NCBI GenBank assembly: GCA_027068485.1
Contig: JAMOSB010000027.1
Coordinates: 1-64,000 of the forward strand
From: Sulfurovum sp.
Lineage (GTDB): Bacteria; Campylobacterota; Campylobacteria; Campylobacterales; Sulfurovaceae
Direction of reading: 5' to 3'
Length of the DNA: 64,000 nucleotides
In this document: positions 1 through 8,976 of the stretch, in pieces
Numbering within the stretch: the stretch's first letter is position 1
Layout of the letters: every line of letters starts with the position of its first letter
Made by a program: the position numbers and the translations under genes
Notes under the pieces: generated by a model
Told to the model about the DNA's origin: nothing
Database searches by the model: none
The model's input: the letters and a program-made list of their open reading frames with translations, nothing else

Positions 1-2
1 CC

Positions 3-2696
3 TATGAGCATAGCCAGATGCTCCGTGCCATTCGACGCGTCTGGAGTGAAGAGGGGGCGGGGACACGGGAGATTATCGTCTCCTATCTCACACAGTCACA
101 CAAAGCGATCCCTACCCGCTACACCCCCAGTAGCACACCAACTACCACACCAGCCCCACTCGATAAGGTGGAGAAGATCGTATCTCTTTTGGCAGAGATC
201 CCCCACTCCAGAGCGGAAGAGCAGGCGATACTCAACGCCTTTATCGATAGCAAAAGTAGCAAACTCACCCAAGAGAAACTCCTCAACAAACTCCACTACT
301 TTCGTATGCGAGCAGAGATTGAGCAGTGGGAGGTCGATCTTGATGTCACCTTCAATACCCTCCATGAGATGCTCTTCTATCACCCGTTTACCTTTGCCTT
401 TGAGCAGGTGGAGTTTCACAAATCACTGCTCTGTCGCACCCTCCCTCTCCCTATGGAGCAGATACGCACCTTGAGCCAAGCGGATGCCATAGCACACCTT
501 GGGCGTATCAAAGAGGAGCAGATAGCGCAGAAACAAGCAGAGATCACCCACTTTATCCAGCACTACATCACCTCAGCACACCCCTATCTCACCCCCCAAG
601 AGATGCAGACCGCACTCAAAGCGATGGCACCTGATGAGGCACTCTACCATACCCCACTTGATCCGATGATCATCCAACGCATCATACACGCCACCCATCC
701 AGACTACCACCACTTTATCACCACCGACCATATCATCATAGAGCAGGATGCCTCCTACCAACTCTTTGGTACTCCCATAGACTACCGACTCTCAGTATCC
801 TATGAGAAACCCCTACTCTATCGTGAGATTTGGCATGGAGCGACACTCCCTATCGTAGCGGATATGCGTGCGGTAGAGGAGGAGAGTACGCGTCACTTTA
901 GCCTTGCGATTGAGGCACTCTATGAGGAGATGGAGGAGATGGCAGATCAACTCTCTCTTGCCCCCACCATACTCCATGAGTTTATTATCCGTTTTGTAGT
1001 GCCTCAGCTACGCACCGCACAGACGCTTAAGCTCAAAGAGAAGATCAAACGGCGGGTACTCTTCCACTTTATGGAGTATATCCGACCCCTCCAAGAGCAA
1101 CTCAAACGCGAAGCACTACTCGCTCAAAGTATCCGTGACTTCAAACAGCTCTTCCCTCTAGCTCGTACCCTCAAGCGAGAGATTATCTTCCATGTTGGGC
1201 CTACCAACTCAGGCAAGACCTACCACGCCCTCGAACACCTCAAAGAGGCAGATACAGGCTACTACCTTGCCCCCTTGCGTCTACTCGCCCTAGAGGGGTA
1301 TGAGAACCTCCAGAGATCCTCTGTAGCGGTCTCTCTCATCACAGGTGAAGAGGAGATTATCGATGAGGAGTCAACCCATATCAGCTCAACCATTGAGATG
1401 ATGAATGGGAGTATAGAGGTCGATGTCTGTGTAATCGATGAGATTCAGATGATTGCCGATAGAGATAGAGGGTGGGCGTGGGCCAATGCCCTAATCGGAG
1501 CCCCTGCCAAGCGGGTCATTCTCACAGGCTCTCATGATGCACGCGTCGCAGTCGAGGAGATCTGTGCCTACCTTGGTGAACCCCTAAAGGTGATAGAGTT
1601 CCAACGCAAAAGTAGCCTTACGGTGTGTTCGACCCCTATCCCCATCAAGCAGATAGCACCCCAGAGTGCCGTGGTAGCATTCTCCCGTAGAGAGGTACTC
1701 TCACTCAAACAACAGCTCAGCCAACACTACCGTGTCTCTGTCATCTATGGCAACCTCTCTCCTGAGGTACGACGCGAAGAGGCAAAACGCTTTCGAGAGG
1801 GAGAGAGTGAGATACTCGTCTCCACTGATGCGATCGCTATGGGACTCAACCTCCCCATCAAGACCCTTCTCTTTGCCAAAGACAATAAGTTTGATGGACT
1901 ACGAAGACGAGAGCTTCTACCTGCGGAGGTACAACAGATTGCAGGACGGGCGGGGCGGTATGGTCTGGAGGAGGAGGGATTTGTCGGTGCCTTGGAGACG
2001 GACGCACTAGAGACGATTGGGCGTGCCTTCTACACCCCCCTACCCGATATCACCCTCCCCGTCTGCGTCATGGCAAACCTTGAACATGTCCTACTCATTG
2101 GGGAGATACTCCAGACAGATAATATCTTGGAGATCTTGACCTTCTTTGCGGACAATATGGAGTTTGAGGGTCCCTTTGTCGCGGCCAATATCGACTCGAT
2201 GTTAGAGATTGCGACTATTGTGGATAGCTACACCTTAGACCTCAAGACCCGTTTTTTTCTCTCATGTGCCCCTGCGAGTATCTCCTCACCCTATATCGAA
2301 TCGGTCTTCCACCGCTATATCCGACAGATAGAGGCAGGAGGGTGTGTCCTCTATATCCCCCCACGAGATCTTCCTGCCTTTGCCCAAACCAACGATATGC
2401 TACTCAACGCAGAGGATCGGGTACGGGAGATCTCTCTCTATCTCTGGCTGAGCTTTAAGTTCCCTGATCTCTTCCAAGACACCGCCAAAGCCCTAGAGGC
2501 ACGCGTCCGACTCAATCAGTTTATCGAGAACTCCCTGCGTCAAGGACACTTCACCAAAAAGTGCCGTCGTTGTGGTAAGGTACTAGACTTCTCCTACCGC
2601 TTCTCGATCTGTGAGGGGTGTCACACACGCAACCAACGCCCAAGCAATGGCTCACGCCCCCCAAGACGCTCACGATATAGACGAAGGAGAGACTAA
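3..2696 (+). CDS. Suv3-type DExH RNA helicase, 5' end outside the window
   Basis: An ATP-dependent RNA helicase of the SUPV3L1/Suv3 family, which unwinds structured RNA and in other systems works with exonucleases. Counting from the ATG at 18, Walker A (GPTNSGKT) lies near residue 394, the DEIQ motif II near 474, motif III (LTGSHD) near 500 and motif VI (QIAGRAGRYG) near 640-648. The C-terminus has a CxxC-x14-CxxC zinc site (about 848-868) and a very basic Arg-rich tail, both likely RNA contacts. The frame stays open to the left edge, so the true start may lie upstream; the ATG at 18 has no visible ribosome site. The stop overlaps the next start by one base (TAATG), suggesting translational coupling with the pseudouridine synthase. 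The family call is confident; the biological role in this organism is inferred. Confidence 0.85.
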   Translation, partial: YEHSQMLRAIRRVWSEEGAGTREIIVSYLTQSHKAIPTRYTPSSTPTTTPAPLDKVEKIVSLLAEIPHSRAEEQAILNAFIDSKSSKLTQEKLLNKLHYFRMRAEIEQWEVDLDVTFNTLHEMLFYHPFTFAFEQVEFHKSLLCRTLPLPMEQIRTLSQADAIAHLGRIKEEQIAQKQAEITHFIQHYITSAHPYLTPQEMQTALKAMAPDEALYHTPLDPMIIQRIIHATHPDYHHFITTDHIIIEQDASYQLFGTPIDYRLSVSYEKPLLYREIWHGATLPIVADMRAVEEESTRHFSLAIEALYEEMEEMADQLSLAPTILHEFIIRFVVPQLRTAQTLKLKEKIKRRVLFHFMEYIRPLQEQLKREALLAQSIRDFKQLFPLARTLKREIIFHVGPTNSGKTYHALEHLKEADTGYYLAPLRLLALEGYENLQRSSVAVSLITGEEEIIDEESTHISSTIEMMNGSIEVDVCVIDEIQMIADRDRGWAWANALIGAPAKRVILTGSHDARVAVEEICAYLGEPLKVIEFQRKSSLTVCSTPIPIKQIAPQSAVVAFSRREVLSLKQQLSQHYRVSVIYGNLSPEVRREEAKRFREGESEILVSTDAIAMGLNLPIKTLLFAKDNKFDGLRRRELLPAEVQQIAGRAGRYGLEEEGFVGALETDALETIGRAFYTPLPDITLPVCVMANLEHVLLIGEILQTDNILEILTFFADNMEFEGPFVAANIDSMLEIATIVDSYTLDLKTRFFLSCAPASISSPYIESVFHRYIRQIEAGGCVLYIPPRDLPAFAQTNDMLLNAEDRVREISLYLWLSFKFPDLFQDTAKALEARVRLNQFIENSLRQGHFTKKCRRCGKVLDFSYRFSICEGCHTRNQRPSNGSRPPRRSRYRRRRD

Positions 2697-3565
2697 TGGC
2701 AGAACACTTTACGATACAACAGGAGGCGACCCTCCTCCCCTACCTCTTTGAACACCTCAAAGGGTGGTCAAAAAAACGGGTCAAACAGCGTCTACAGGGT
2801 GGCTATGTCACCCTCAATGGCACCATCACCACCCAACACAATGCACGCCTCAATGCGGGGGATACCCTAGAGGTAGGGGATGAGAGTGGGCGTGTGGCTC
2901 CCACTTTACCCCAACAGCGTCAACACCTAGAGATCCTCTATCAAGACCGTGACCTCATCGCTATCAACAAACCCCATGGACTCCTCTCCGTAGGGACAAC
3001 CCAAGAGAGACAACACCACGCCCTCGCACGCCTACGCACCCAACTCTCACGCAAAGATAGAGCCATCAAACTCTGGCCAGTCCATCGACTCGATCGGGAG
3101 ACCTCAGGGGTTCTGCTCTTTGCCACCTCCAAAGCGATGCGTGAAGCGGTCATGGCAGAGTGGCATCGTGCGAGTAAGGTCTACTTTGCTGTGGTAGAGG
3201 GTACACCCAAGCCTCCACACGGCACCATAGACCAACCCCTCTACCAAGATGAGCAGAGCTACCATATACATGTAGGCAACCACCCCAACGCCAAAGAGGC
3301 GATCACCCACTACCAAGTCGAGCGTAGCACGGCGACACGCGCTTTACTACGCGTGACCCTAGAGACTGGACGACAACATCAGATACGCGTACACCTCGCA
3401 TGGCTAGGGCATAGTGTCATTTCAGATGAACGCTACGGTACCAAGAGTAGCGTGCGTCTGGGGCTACACGCCCATCGTCTCACCTTTATCCACCCCAAAA
3501 GCCAAAAAGAGATCACGGTGAGTGTCCCACTCCCCGCTAGCCTCACTCAACTACTCAAGTACTAA
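2696..3565 (+). CDS. RluA-family rRNA/tRNA pseudouridine synthase
   Basis: Converts specific uridines in RNA to pseudouridine. It has an N-terminal S4 RNA-binding domain (about residues 15-60) and an RluA catalytic domain with the signature HRLDRETSG near residue 130, whose Asp is the catalytic nucleophile. INKPHGL near residue 90 and the GRxHQIRVHL motif near 223 are also typical. Length (289 aa) fits RluD/RluC-type enzymes, but the target position cannot be read from sequence, so no symbol is given. Its ATG overlaps the helicase stop codon by one base, and both genes concern RNA, so the pair is probably co-transcribed. The gene ends convergently against the outer-membrane barrel frame, with a 4 bp overlap. 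Confidence 0.9.
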   Translation: MAEHFTIQQEATLLPYLFEHLKGWSKKRVKQRLQGGYVTLNGTITTQHNARLNAGDTLEVGDESGRVAPTLPQQRQHLEILYQDRDLIAINKPHGLLSVGTTQERQHHALARLRTQLSRKDRAIKLWPVHRLDRETSGVLLFATSKAMREAVMAEWHRASKVYFAVVEGTPKPPHGTIDQPLYQDEQSYHIHVGNHPNAKEAITHYQVERSTATRALLRVTLETGRQHQIRVHLAWLGHSVISDERYGTKSSVRLGLHAHRLTFIHPKSQKEITVSVPLPASLTQLLKY

Positions 3566-4473
3566 AAATCTATCTTTACAAAGATACGCCCCTCTAGAAG
3601 CGGTATCCCCGCTTCACTCCGCCCAGACCATCGTGTATGCATATACTCATTGGAGTAGGCGATGAGTACCTTATCTCTCTGCCACCCAACAGAGAAGCTA
3701 TAGTCAGGCTCTGCATACTCTTGGAGATCAGGATCACTATAGTAGAAGAGGTTCCCCTTACAGAAGAAGTGATTATCAAACTCTCGCTTCGCAGAGAGAG
3801 CAACTTTGTGCTGATTGTAGTTGAGGACGCGTTCATACTCCAATGAGAGTGTGGTATCTCCTATCTGCTTCTCCCCCAAGAGTGCTACTGCGTTGTAGTC
3901 ATTGGAGGGGCGATACTTTAGCTTACTGATAAACTGTGTATCCCACGCATACCGACGGCAGTTGAGTTCCCATGTCCCATCTCGAAATCCTGAGACATTC
4001 TCTCCCGTATGGAACTGATTATTCTCATAATTGGCATATGAAAATCCACAACTATTAGGCTGATAGGAGGCGTAGCTAAAGGAGTAGTAGAAATCAGGCT
4101 GATAGTAGATATTTTCATATCCATTGGTATCGAGCATAAGCTGTGTGGAGAGGTGAAGATTAGTGATAGGTTCCACCTCTACAAAGAGACTAAGCATCTC
4201 TCGTGTGATATCACGCTGAGTGATATTGTTGAGGGAAGAGCTAAACTCCAACGAGAGCTTGAGCCACTTCTCCCATGGCTTCCACGCAAGAGCCACATGC
4301 TTCTCTTCCTTGCTCTTCCTTGCTCCTAGATGCTCTCTCTGGATAGGGGTACCCCCCGATAGACGAGGGGTCACGGGATTCACTTCTCTCGCATCAGATA
4401 GAGGTGTATCTGGTGGGGGAGTCAGAGCTACACTTGAGGGAGTAGCCTGCGTGGTCTCTAATGAAGCAGTCAC
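3562..4473 (-). CDS. Outer-membrane beta-barrel, probable C-terminal part of a frameshift-fused protein
   Basis: The last ~230 residues alternate polar and aromatic positions and end in Phe (IFVKIDF), as expected for an outer-membrane barrel. The first ~70 residues are a low-complexity Pro/Thr/Ser linker. The position given starts at a GTG with no Shine-Dalgarno sequence, and no signal peptide follows, so the frame could not reach the outer membrane alone. The frame is open further upstream, to the stop at 4624-4626, and this stretch overlaps the 3' end of the DUF3131 gene. A -1 shift (or one extra A) at the ten-A run 4601-4610 would fuse the two into a product of about 1,360 aa. I infer it is the export pore of the polysaccharide locus, comparable in role to the barrel of BcsC or PgaA. 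Alternatives are a decayed gene or a homopolymer sequencing error. Confidence 0.55.
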   Translation of the reverse strand: MTASLETTQATPSSVALTPPPDTPLSDAREVNPVTPRLSGGTPIQREHLGARKSKEEKHVALAWKPWEKWLKLSLEFSSSLNNITQRDITREMLSLFVEVEPITNLHLSTQLMLDTNGYENIYYQPDFYYSFSYASYQPNSCGFSYANYENNQFHTGENVSGFRDGTWELNCRRYAWDTQFISKLKYRPSNDYNAVALLGEKQIGDTTLSLEYERVLNYNQHKVALSAKREFDNHFFCKGNLFYYSDPDLQEYAEPDYSFSVGWQRDKVLIAYSNEYMHTRWSGRSEAGIPLLEGRIFVKIDF

Positions 4474-4553
4474 TACAACACCACTAGAGTGAGAGTGAAG
4501 CGGTGTTTGCTCCGAAGGAGTGGGGAGTGGGAGAGACTCCTCTCCACTTACGC

Positions 4554-7500
4554 TTAGTGTGGTGTGGGTGGTGTTACCATCACTTCGGGGGCGTGAAGGG
4601 TTTTTTTTTTGACTTGTGTAGGATCATAGGTGACAGGCAGGCGTAACTGCTTATCTTCTATTATCCTATTGGTATAAGGGAGACGATAGTCATACTCATA
4701 GTAGCGATTTGCCCATAAGAAGTCTGCGGAGTCTATGCTCCCCTGCTCAACCCTAAAGGTGGTATCGTTTGTATCATTCAAAAAGGTACGATTAAAGGTC
4801 TTGGGGTGAAGCGTGGTATCAAGCTGTGTCAGCAGATAGCGTGCTTGGGTCTTGGTATCAAATGACCCTACCGCCACCACATAGTTCTCCCCTCTACGCT
4901 CGATACGCACCAATGGCTGATCTTCAAACCGCTTTACCAACATCTTGGCATAGACAAAGAGCTTGATTGGGGGAGAGACAACAAAGTAGCGATTGGAGTC
5001 ATGAATAGGTTGATGCAGGCGTATCTTCTCTTGGCTTTTGGGGCTAAGATGGTAGTAGAAGTTTCCTACTTTTTTAAAGAATATCGACTCAAGCACCGCA
5101 GCATTGGTGTAGATACTCACAGAGGTATTGACCCGATCAAAATCTTTGTAGTAGCCTCCATACCACCCCACTCTTGGGCTATTGAATGAGGCAACACTCT
5201 CTTGGAGTACCTTAGCATAACTATCAGTATACCCATAGAGTGCATCATAGATAAAGGCGACTTTGGTACTGTAGGTAGAGAAGTCTAAGAGTGGTCTATT
5301 CTTCTCATCATAATCTCCCCAGTGGCTATTGTTGTTGTAGATATCATTAGAGACAAAGTAGGGTTCTTGACTGAGGTGCTCCTCACTTGAGGTGGTAATC
5401 TTCCCCGTGATCTCATAGCGTTGCTTCTGTGCCAGATAGATATTGGAGGAGAAGTGCTTATACTTCAGATAGTAGGGCAACTCAAGCATCGTCCACAAAA
5501 AGCTCTCCGCATTGGTCTTTTTGTACCAGTGTCCAGAGGGTACTTCATAGTCATAGATGCGTTGATAGGCGAGGTGTCTCTCATCGACAAGGTGGCTATA
5601 GCTCTCTTTGTTGATGAGTTTAAGTGCAGCATGGACATAGTACTCTTGGAGTGGGTCAGCGATCTGATAGAGCTTCTCATCTGTACCGTTATCGATCTGA
5701 GCATTAAACATCCCACCCGTAATCGCCCGATCAAACTTCATACTCGACAAGATCGCCAAGACCTCCTCTTTGTAGCGTGGATAGTAGCTCTGAAGGTGGT
5801 AGAGTCCACTCAAGAAGTGGGCGATATCGTAGATACTCCACCCCTCCTCATCGATAGGCTTGGCTTGGCTGGCTGAGTAGTATTTGTTGGGTAGCTCTTG
5901 GTGGTAGAGTGGTAGCTCCTTGAGAGTACGAAGGAGTCGACTCATACGCGTATGAAACTGCTCATCTGTGATGATATCGAGTGATCGAGCGGCAATCGTC
6001 CCCATGAGGGTTTTACCCACGGCACGCATCGAGACTCTATCGTAGTTCTCATACGCATTGACAATCCCCGTCTCGGGGTGGTAGTTATTCTCAAAGAACC
6101 TCCACGCGATCTTCGCTGCCTCTCTATCGGCATCGGTGAGGCGTTGAAGATTCATCATAGGGTTATAGGGTTCTAGTATGGTAGGTTTTGTCTCTTGAGG
6201 AAGACAGCGAAAATTATTGACATGGTTACGGTAGTAGTCATAGGTTCCCCGCTTCTTAATCTGATTGATCTTCTGAAGTGGCCCCATATTTTTAAAGAGT
6301 AGTGACTCCAAGATAATCGCATTGGTATTGAGTGTCAAGGCACGGTTTTTCCCTGCTTTGGTCTCATAGATCCCTGCGTAGTAACCTCGATCTTTGTTGT
6401 AGTTGTTGTCGATATAGTCAAAGAGCTTTTTGGTGTAGTTGGTATCAAAGAGTATCCGCATCCCGATGGCTGCCTTGGTACTCACCGACTTAAACTCACT
6501 GTAGTCTTGGGCGTGGTGGTTGATAATCTTCCACGGCTCAGAATCCTCATAGATGGTGTTGTAGAGGAAGTAGGGAGCCTCATCGATATGATCTTCGGTC
6601 ACCGCCGTGAGCTGAGAGGTCGCCTTGTAGCGTGCCTCTTGTACCTCATAGATACGCTTAATATACTTACCTGACTCATTATCATCGACCCCATAATCAA
6701 ACCCTGTATACCAAAACGACTCACTCCCCAAGAAGGCACTATAGAATTTTCGTGTCTCAGTAGGGACTTTGACCCCATAGATATCGACCTCTTTCATAAA
6801 CTTATAGCTTCGTGCCTCTTGGAGATCAAAGCCCCAATTCTCATAACTTCGTGCCGCATACTCCTCATAGCCTGTTAGCGTCTCTTGGTTGATCTTGGTC
6901 TGTCCCTGCTCATAGGTCGCACCATACATCGTCCCCTCTACACTGATACTACGACAGTAGCGGTAGCGAAGCAGAAGCTTCTCAATGGTAGGGTTGAGTG
7001 AAGCTTCACACTGCTGTATGAGGTTGAGTGAGGCTAAGAGCCGTGCGATATCGTTGATAGACCACCCAATCCCAGAGGGTTTCTCATTGTTACCGTAGTC
7101 GGTCATCTTAGCTGTTTTGGTATTGTAGGTTTTATTTGGCAGTTCATTGTTGAAGATCTCCATCTCCTGCATCGTCTCCAAAAACGCATTCATCATCTCT
7201 TCAAAACGATCTTGTGTAATGATCCCAAACTTCTTAGCCGTATAGATCGCATAGACACCATTTGACCAATCCCACACCGACGCAGAGGGGTAGTTATCTG
7301 CTGCGTTGATTAACCCTGTCTGCTCATTGAAGTTATTCTCGATGTACTTCCATGCGATGCGTGCCATCTTGAGTTGCTCTTTGGTGGGTTTAGTACGCAG
7401 TTTACACGGATCATCAGAATCCTCTTGGATCGAAAGTGTTTTATTCTCCTCTTGACAGCAACACATCGTCACACGCTTAGCACAGCATGGAGTCACCTCA

Positions 7501-7658
7501 CTTTTAGGAGGTGTTGTCGTTGTGGCTTGAAGTAGTGGCTCACCTACAGAGCGTTGAAACGAAGTAAATCCAAAGAGTGTGTAGAGTACCAAAAGTAAGA
7601 GGATAAACAGACCTACTACTATACCTATAAGTATTTTGCTGCGATTAGAGGTAGCCAT
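4554..7658 (-). CDS. Membrane-anchored protein with two DUF3131-type domains and a SPOR-like C-terminus
   Basis: A 1,034-aa protein. A hydrophobic segment near residues 9-31 acts as signal anchor, so the rest should be periplasmic. Two copies of the same ~380-residue unit follow, at about 94-480 and 508-880. Each opens with an IAW(K/R)-x-(I/F)ENN helix, then a TGxxNAxxNY turn, an ELPNK segment and a GWSIxDIA(R/H) motif. Near 915-965 is a SPOR-like stretch (VVAVGSFDTKTQARYL). An unusual Cys cluster (CC-x6-CCC, about residues 58-68) follows the anchor. I chose the ATG at 7658 because it lies one base after the stop of the preceding gene; a TTG at 7670 is the alternative. DUF3131 has no established activity. 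The alpha-helical architecture and the neighbouring GT2 synthase suggest a polysaccharide-binding or -modifying role. The 3' end holds the ten-A run leading into the barrel frame. Confidence 0.8.
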   Translation of the reverse strand: MATSNRSKILIGIVVGLFILLLLVLYTLFGFTSFQRSVGEPLLQATTTTPPKSEVTPCCAKRVTMCCCQEENKTLSIQEDSDDPCKLRTKPTKEQLKMARIAWKYIENNFNEQTGLINAADNYPSASVWDWSNGVYAIYTAKKFGIITQDRFEEMMNAFLETMQEMEIFNNELPNKTYNTKTAKMTDYGNNEKPSGIGWSINDIARLLASLNLIQQCEASLNPTIEKLLLRYRYCRSISVEGTMYGATYEQGQTKINQETLTGYEEYAARSYENWGFDLQEARSYKFMKEVDIYGVKVPTETRKFYSAFLGSESFWYTGFDYGVDDNESGKYIKRIYEVQEARYKATSQLTAVTEDHIDEAPYFLYNTIYEDSEPWKIINHHAQDYSEFKSVSTKAAIGMRILFDTNYTKKLFDYIDNNYNKDRGYYAGIYETKAGKNRALTLNTNAIILESLLFKNMGPLQKINQIKKRGTYDYYRNHVNNFRCLPQETKPTILEPYNPMMNLQRLTDADREAAKIAWRFFENNYHPETGIVNAYENYDRVSMRAVGKTLMGTIAARSLDIITDEQFHTRMSRLLRTLKELPLYHQELPNKYYSASQAKPIDEEGWSIYDIAHFLSGLYHLQSYYPRYKEEVLAILSSMKFDRAITGGMFNAQIDNGTDEKLYQIADPLQEYYVHAALKLINKESYSHLVDERHLAYQRIYDYEVPSGHWYKKTNAESFLWTMLELPYYLKYKHFSSNIYLAQKQRYEITGKITTSSEEHLSQEPYFVSNDIYNNNSHWGDYDEKNRPLLDFSTYSTKVAFIYDALYGYTDSYAKVLQESVASFNSPRVGWYGGYYKDFDRVNTSVSIYTNAAVLESIFFKKVGNFYYHLSPKSQEKIRLHQPIHDSNRYFVVSPPIKLFVYAKMLVKRFEDQPLVRIERRGENYVVAVGSFDTKTQARYLLTQLDTTLHPKTFNRTFLNDTNDTTFRVEQGSIDSADFLWANRYYEYDYRLPYTNRIIEDKQLRLPVTYDPTQVKKKTLHAPEVMVTPPTPH
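4601..4610 (-). other. Ten-A homopolymer joining two reading frames
   Basis: On the coding (minus) strand this is a run of ten A residues read as Val-Lys-Lys-Lys-Thr in the DUF3131 gene, 16 codons before its stop. Slipping back one base (or adding one A) leads into the barrel frame, which then stays open for about 346 codons. Such runs support transcriptional slippage, -1 ribosomal frameshifting or phase variation. It is also the commonest type of sequencing indel. Confidence 0.6.
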
Positions 7659-7659
7659 A

Positions 7660-8970
7660 CTATTTACCAATCCCCAAAAGTGGTCCTTTAGTGATATAGA
7701 GTAGAGAACTCAAGATAATCGCATTGGTATTACAAGTGACCGCACTATTGACACGATCCCCCTCCTCGTAGTAGCCTGCGTACCACCCTCGTTTACTCTG
7801 AAGGGCGGAGACTTTCTTGAGGAGTGTATGGGTATAGTCGGTACGATAGAGTGCGTACATCCCAAAAGAAGCTTTGGTACTCAGCAAGCGTTTGTGTGGA
7901 TAGACTGTTCCATGCTCATCGACTGCCACCCACGCTTGGTCATTGACAAAGATCGAGTTGTAGAGGAAATAGGGAGCCTCATCGATATGATCTTCGGTCA
8001 CTGCTGTCAAGATCCCCTCAGAGTTGTAGCGTGCCTCTTGGACTTGGTAGAGTCGGTAGCTAAACTCCCGAGAGATGGAGTCCCACCCAAACTCCAATCC
8101 ATCAAGCATATAGGGTTCCATCAAGACATAGTTGTTGGCCTTGAGCATCGAGCTATCACGGATATCATAGGGGATCTCAATCCCATAGATATCGGTATAC
8201 GCCAAGAAGCGGTTATACCGCATCGAACGCATCGCATCGACACCAAAGAGGGTGAAGACCTTCGCCGCATACTGTTCATAGCCGAGTCTACCCTCTTGGA
8301 GTAGTACCTCCTCCCCATCGCGTTGTACCACACCATAGAGTTCTCCATTTTTCTGCATTGCACTAAAGTCCCATCGATCCAAGAGTGAGAAGACCGCAGG
8401 GCTATGCTTTGGGTAGTGACGGAGGATATAGTTGAGTGGTGAGAGGATACGACCAATATCGATAACCGACCATCCGATCCCCCCCTCTACGACTTTATTG
8501 GTATAGTCTGTCATCTGTGCGGTTTGGGTGTTGTAGACCTTATTGGGGAGCTTTCCTTTGTAGAGTGGGACACGATTGAGTGTCGTAAGCAGGGTGGTGA
8601 GTCGTCTATCAAACGCCTCATGCCCAATCAACCCCAACTGCTCTGCTCCAATGAGTGCCACCATATAGTTTCCTGTATCCCACAGTGTGGTAGAGGGGAA
8701 GTTATCGACTGCATTGACCAAGCCTGTATCAGGATTGTAGTTGTGTTCAAAGTAGTGCCATGCCACCGTTGCCCACTGCTTCTCCTCTGAAGTCAAAGGG
8801 CGAGGAGCTACACGATCAAGCGGGGTATGACTCTGGACGATAGGGACACTACTGTAGCCCATCTTCTTGAGGTCAAGCTTGTTGAGGAAGTAGATCAGTA
8901 CCGATCCTACAATCAATGCAAGTAGAAAGATCAGGTGGTGTCTTGCCTTATAGAGATAGTTTTTGTTCAT
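7660..8970 (-). CDS. Membrane-anchored single-domain DUF3131-type protein
   Basis: A 436-aa paralogue of each repeat in the next gene, sharing the VAWHYFEHNY, TGLVNAVDNF, KLPNKVYNT and GWSVIDIGR segments and the C-terminal NAIILSSLL block. A single hydrophobic anchor (about residues 11-29) places the domain in the periplasm. The start is supported by the ribosome site AAAGGA about 9 bases upstream of the ATG at 8970, inside the end of the GT2 gene. Its stop is directly followed by the next DUF3131 gene. The gene sits between the synthase and the larger DUF3131 protein, so a role in periplasmic handling of the polymer is inferred. No catalytic residues can be assigned. Confidence 0.8.
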   Translation of the reverse strand: MNKNYLYKARHHLIFLLALIVGSVLIYFLNKLDLKKMGYSSVPIVQSHTPLDRVAPRPLTSEEKQWATVAWHYFEHNYNPDTGLVNAVDNFPSTTLWDTGNYMVALIGAEQLGLIGHEAFDRRLTTLLTTLNRVPLYKGKLPNKVYNTQTAQMTDYTNKVVEGGIGWSVIDIGRILSPLNYILRHYPKHSPAVFSLLDRWDFSAMQKNGELYGVVQRDGEEVLLQEGRLGYEQYAAKVFTLFGVDAMRSMRYNRFLAYTDIYGIEIPYDIRDSSMLKANNYVLMEPYMLDGLEFGWDSISREFSYRLYQVQEARYNSEGILTAVTEDHIDEAPYFLYNSIFVNDQAWVAVDEHGTVYPHKRLLSTKASFGMYALYRTDYTHTLLKKVSALQSKRGWYAGYYEEGDRVNSAVTCNTNAIILSSLLYITKGPLLGIGK

Positions 8971-8976
8971 ACTTTA

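Noticed and set aside
5421-5876. Open frame of 151 codons on the plus strand
   Set aside because: Antisense to the large DUF3131 gene; its composition and lack of start signals mark it as a shadow.
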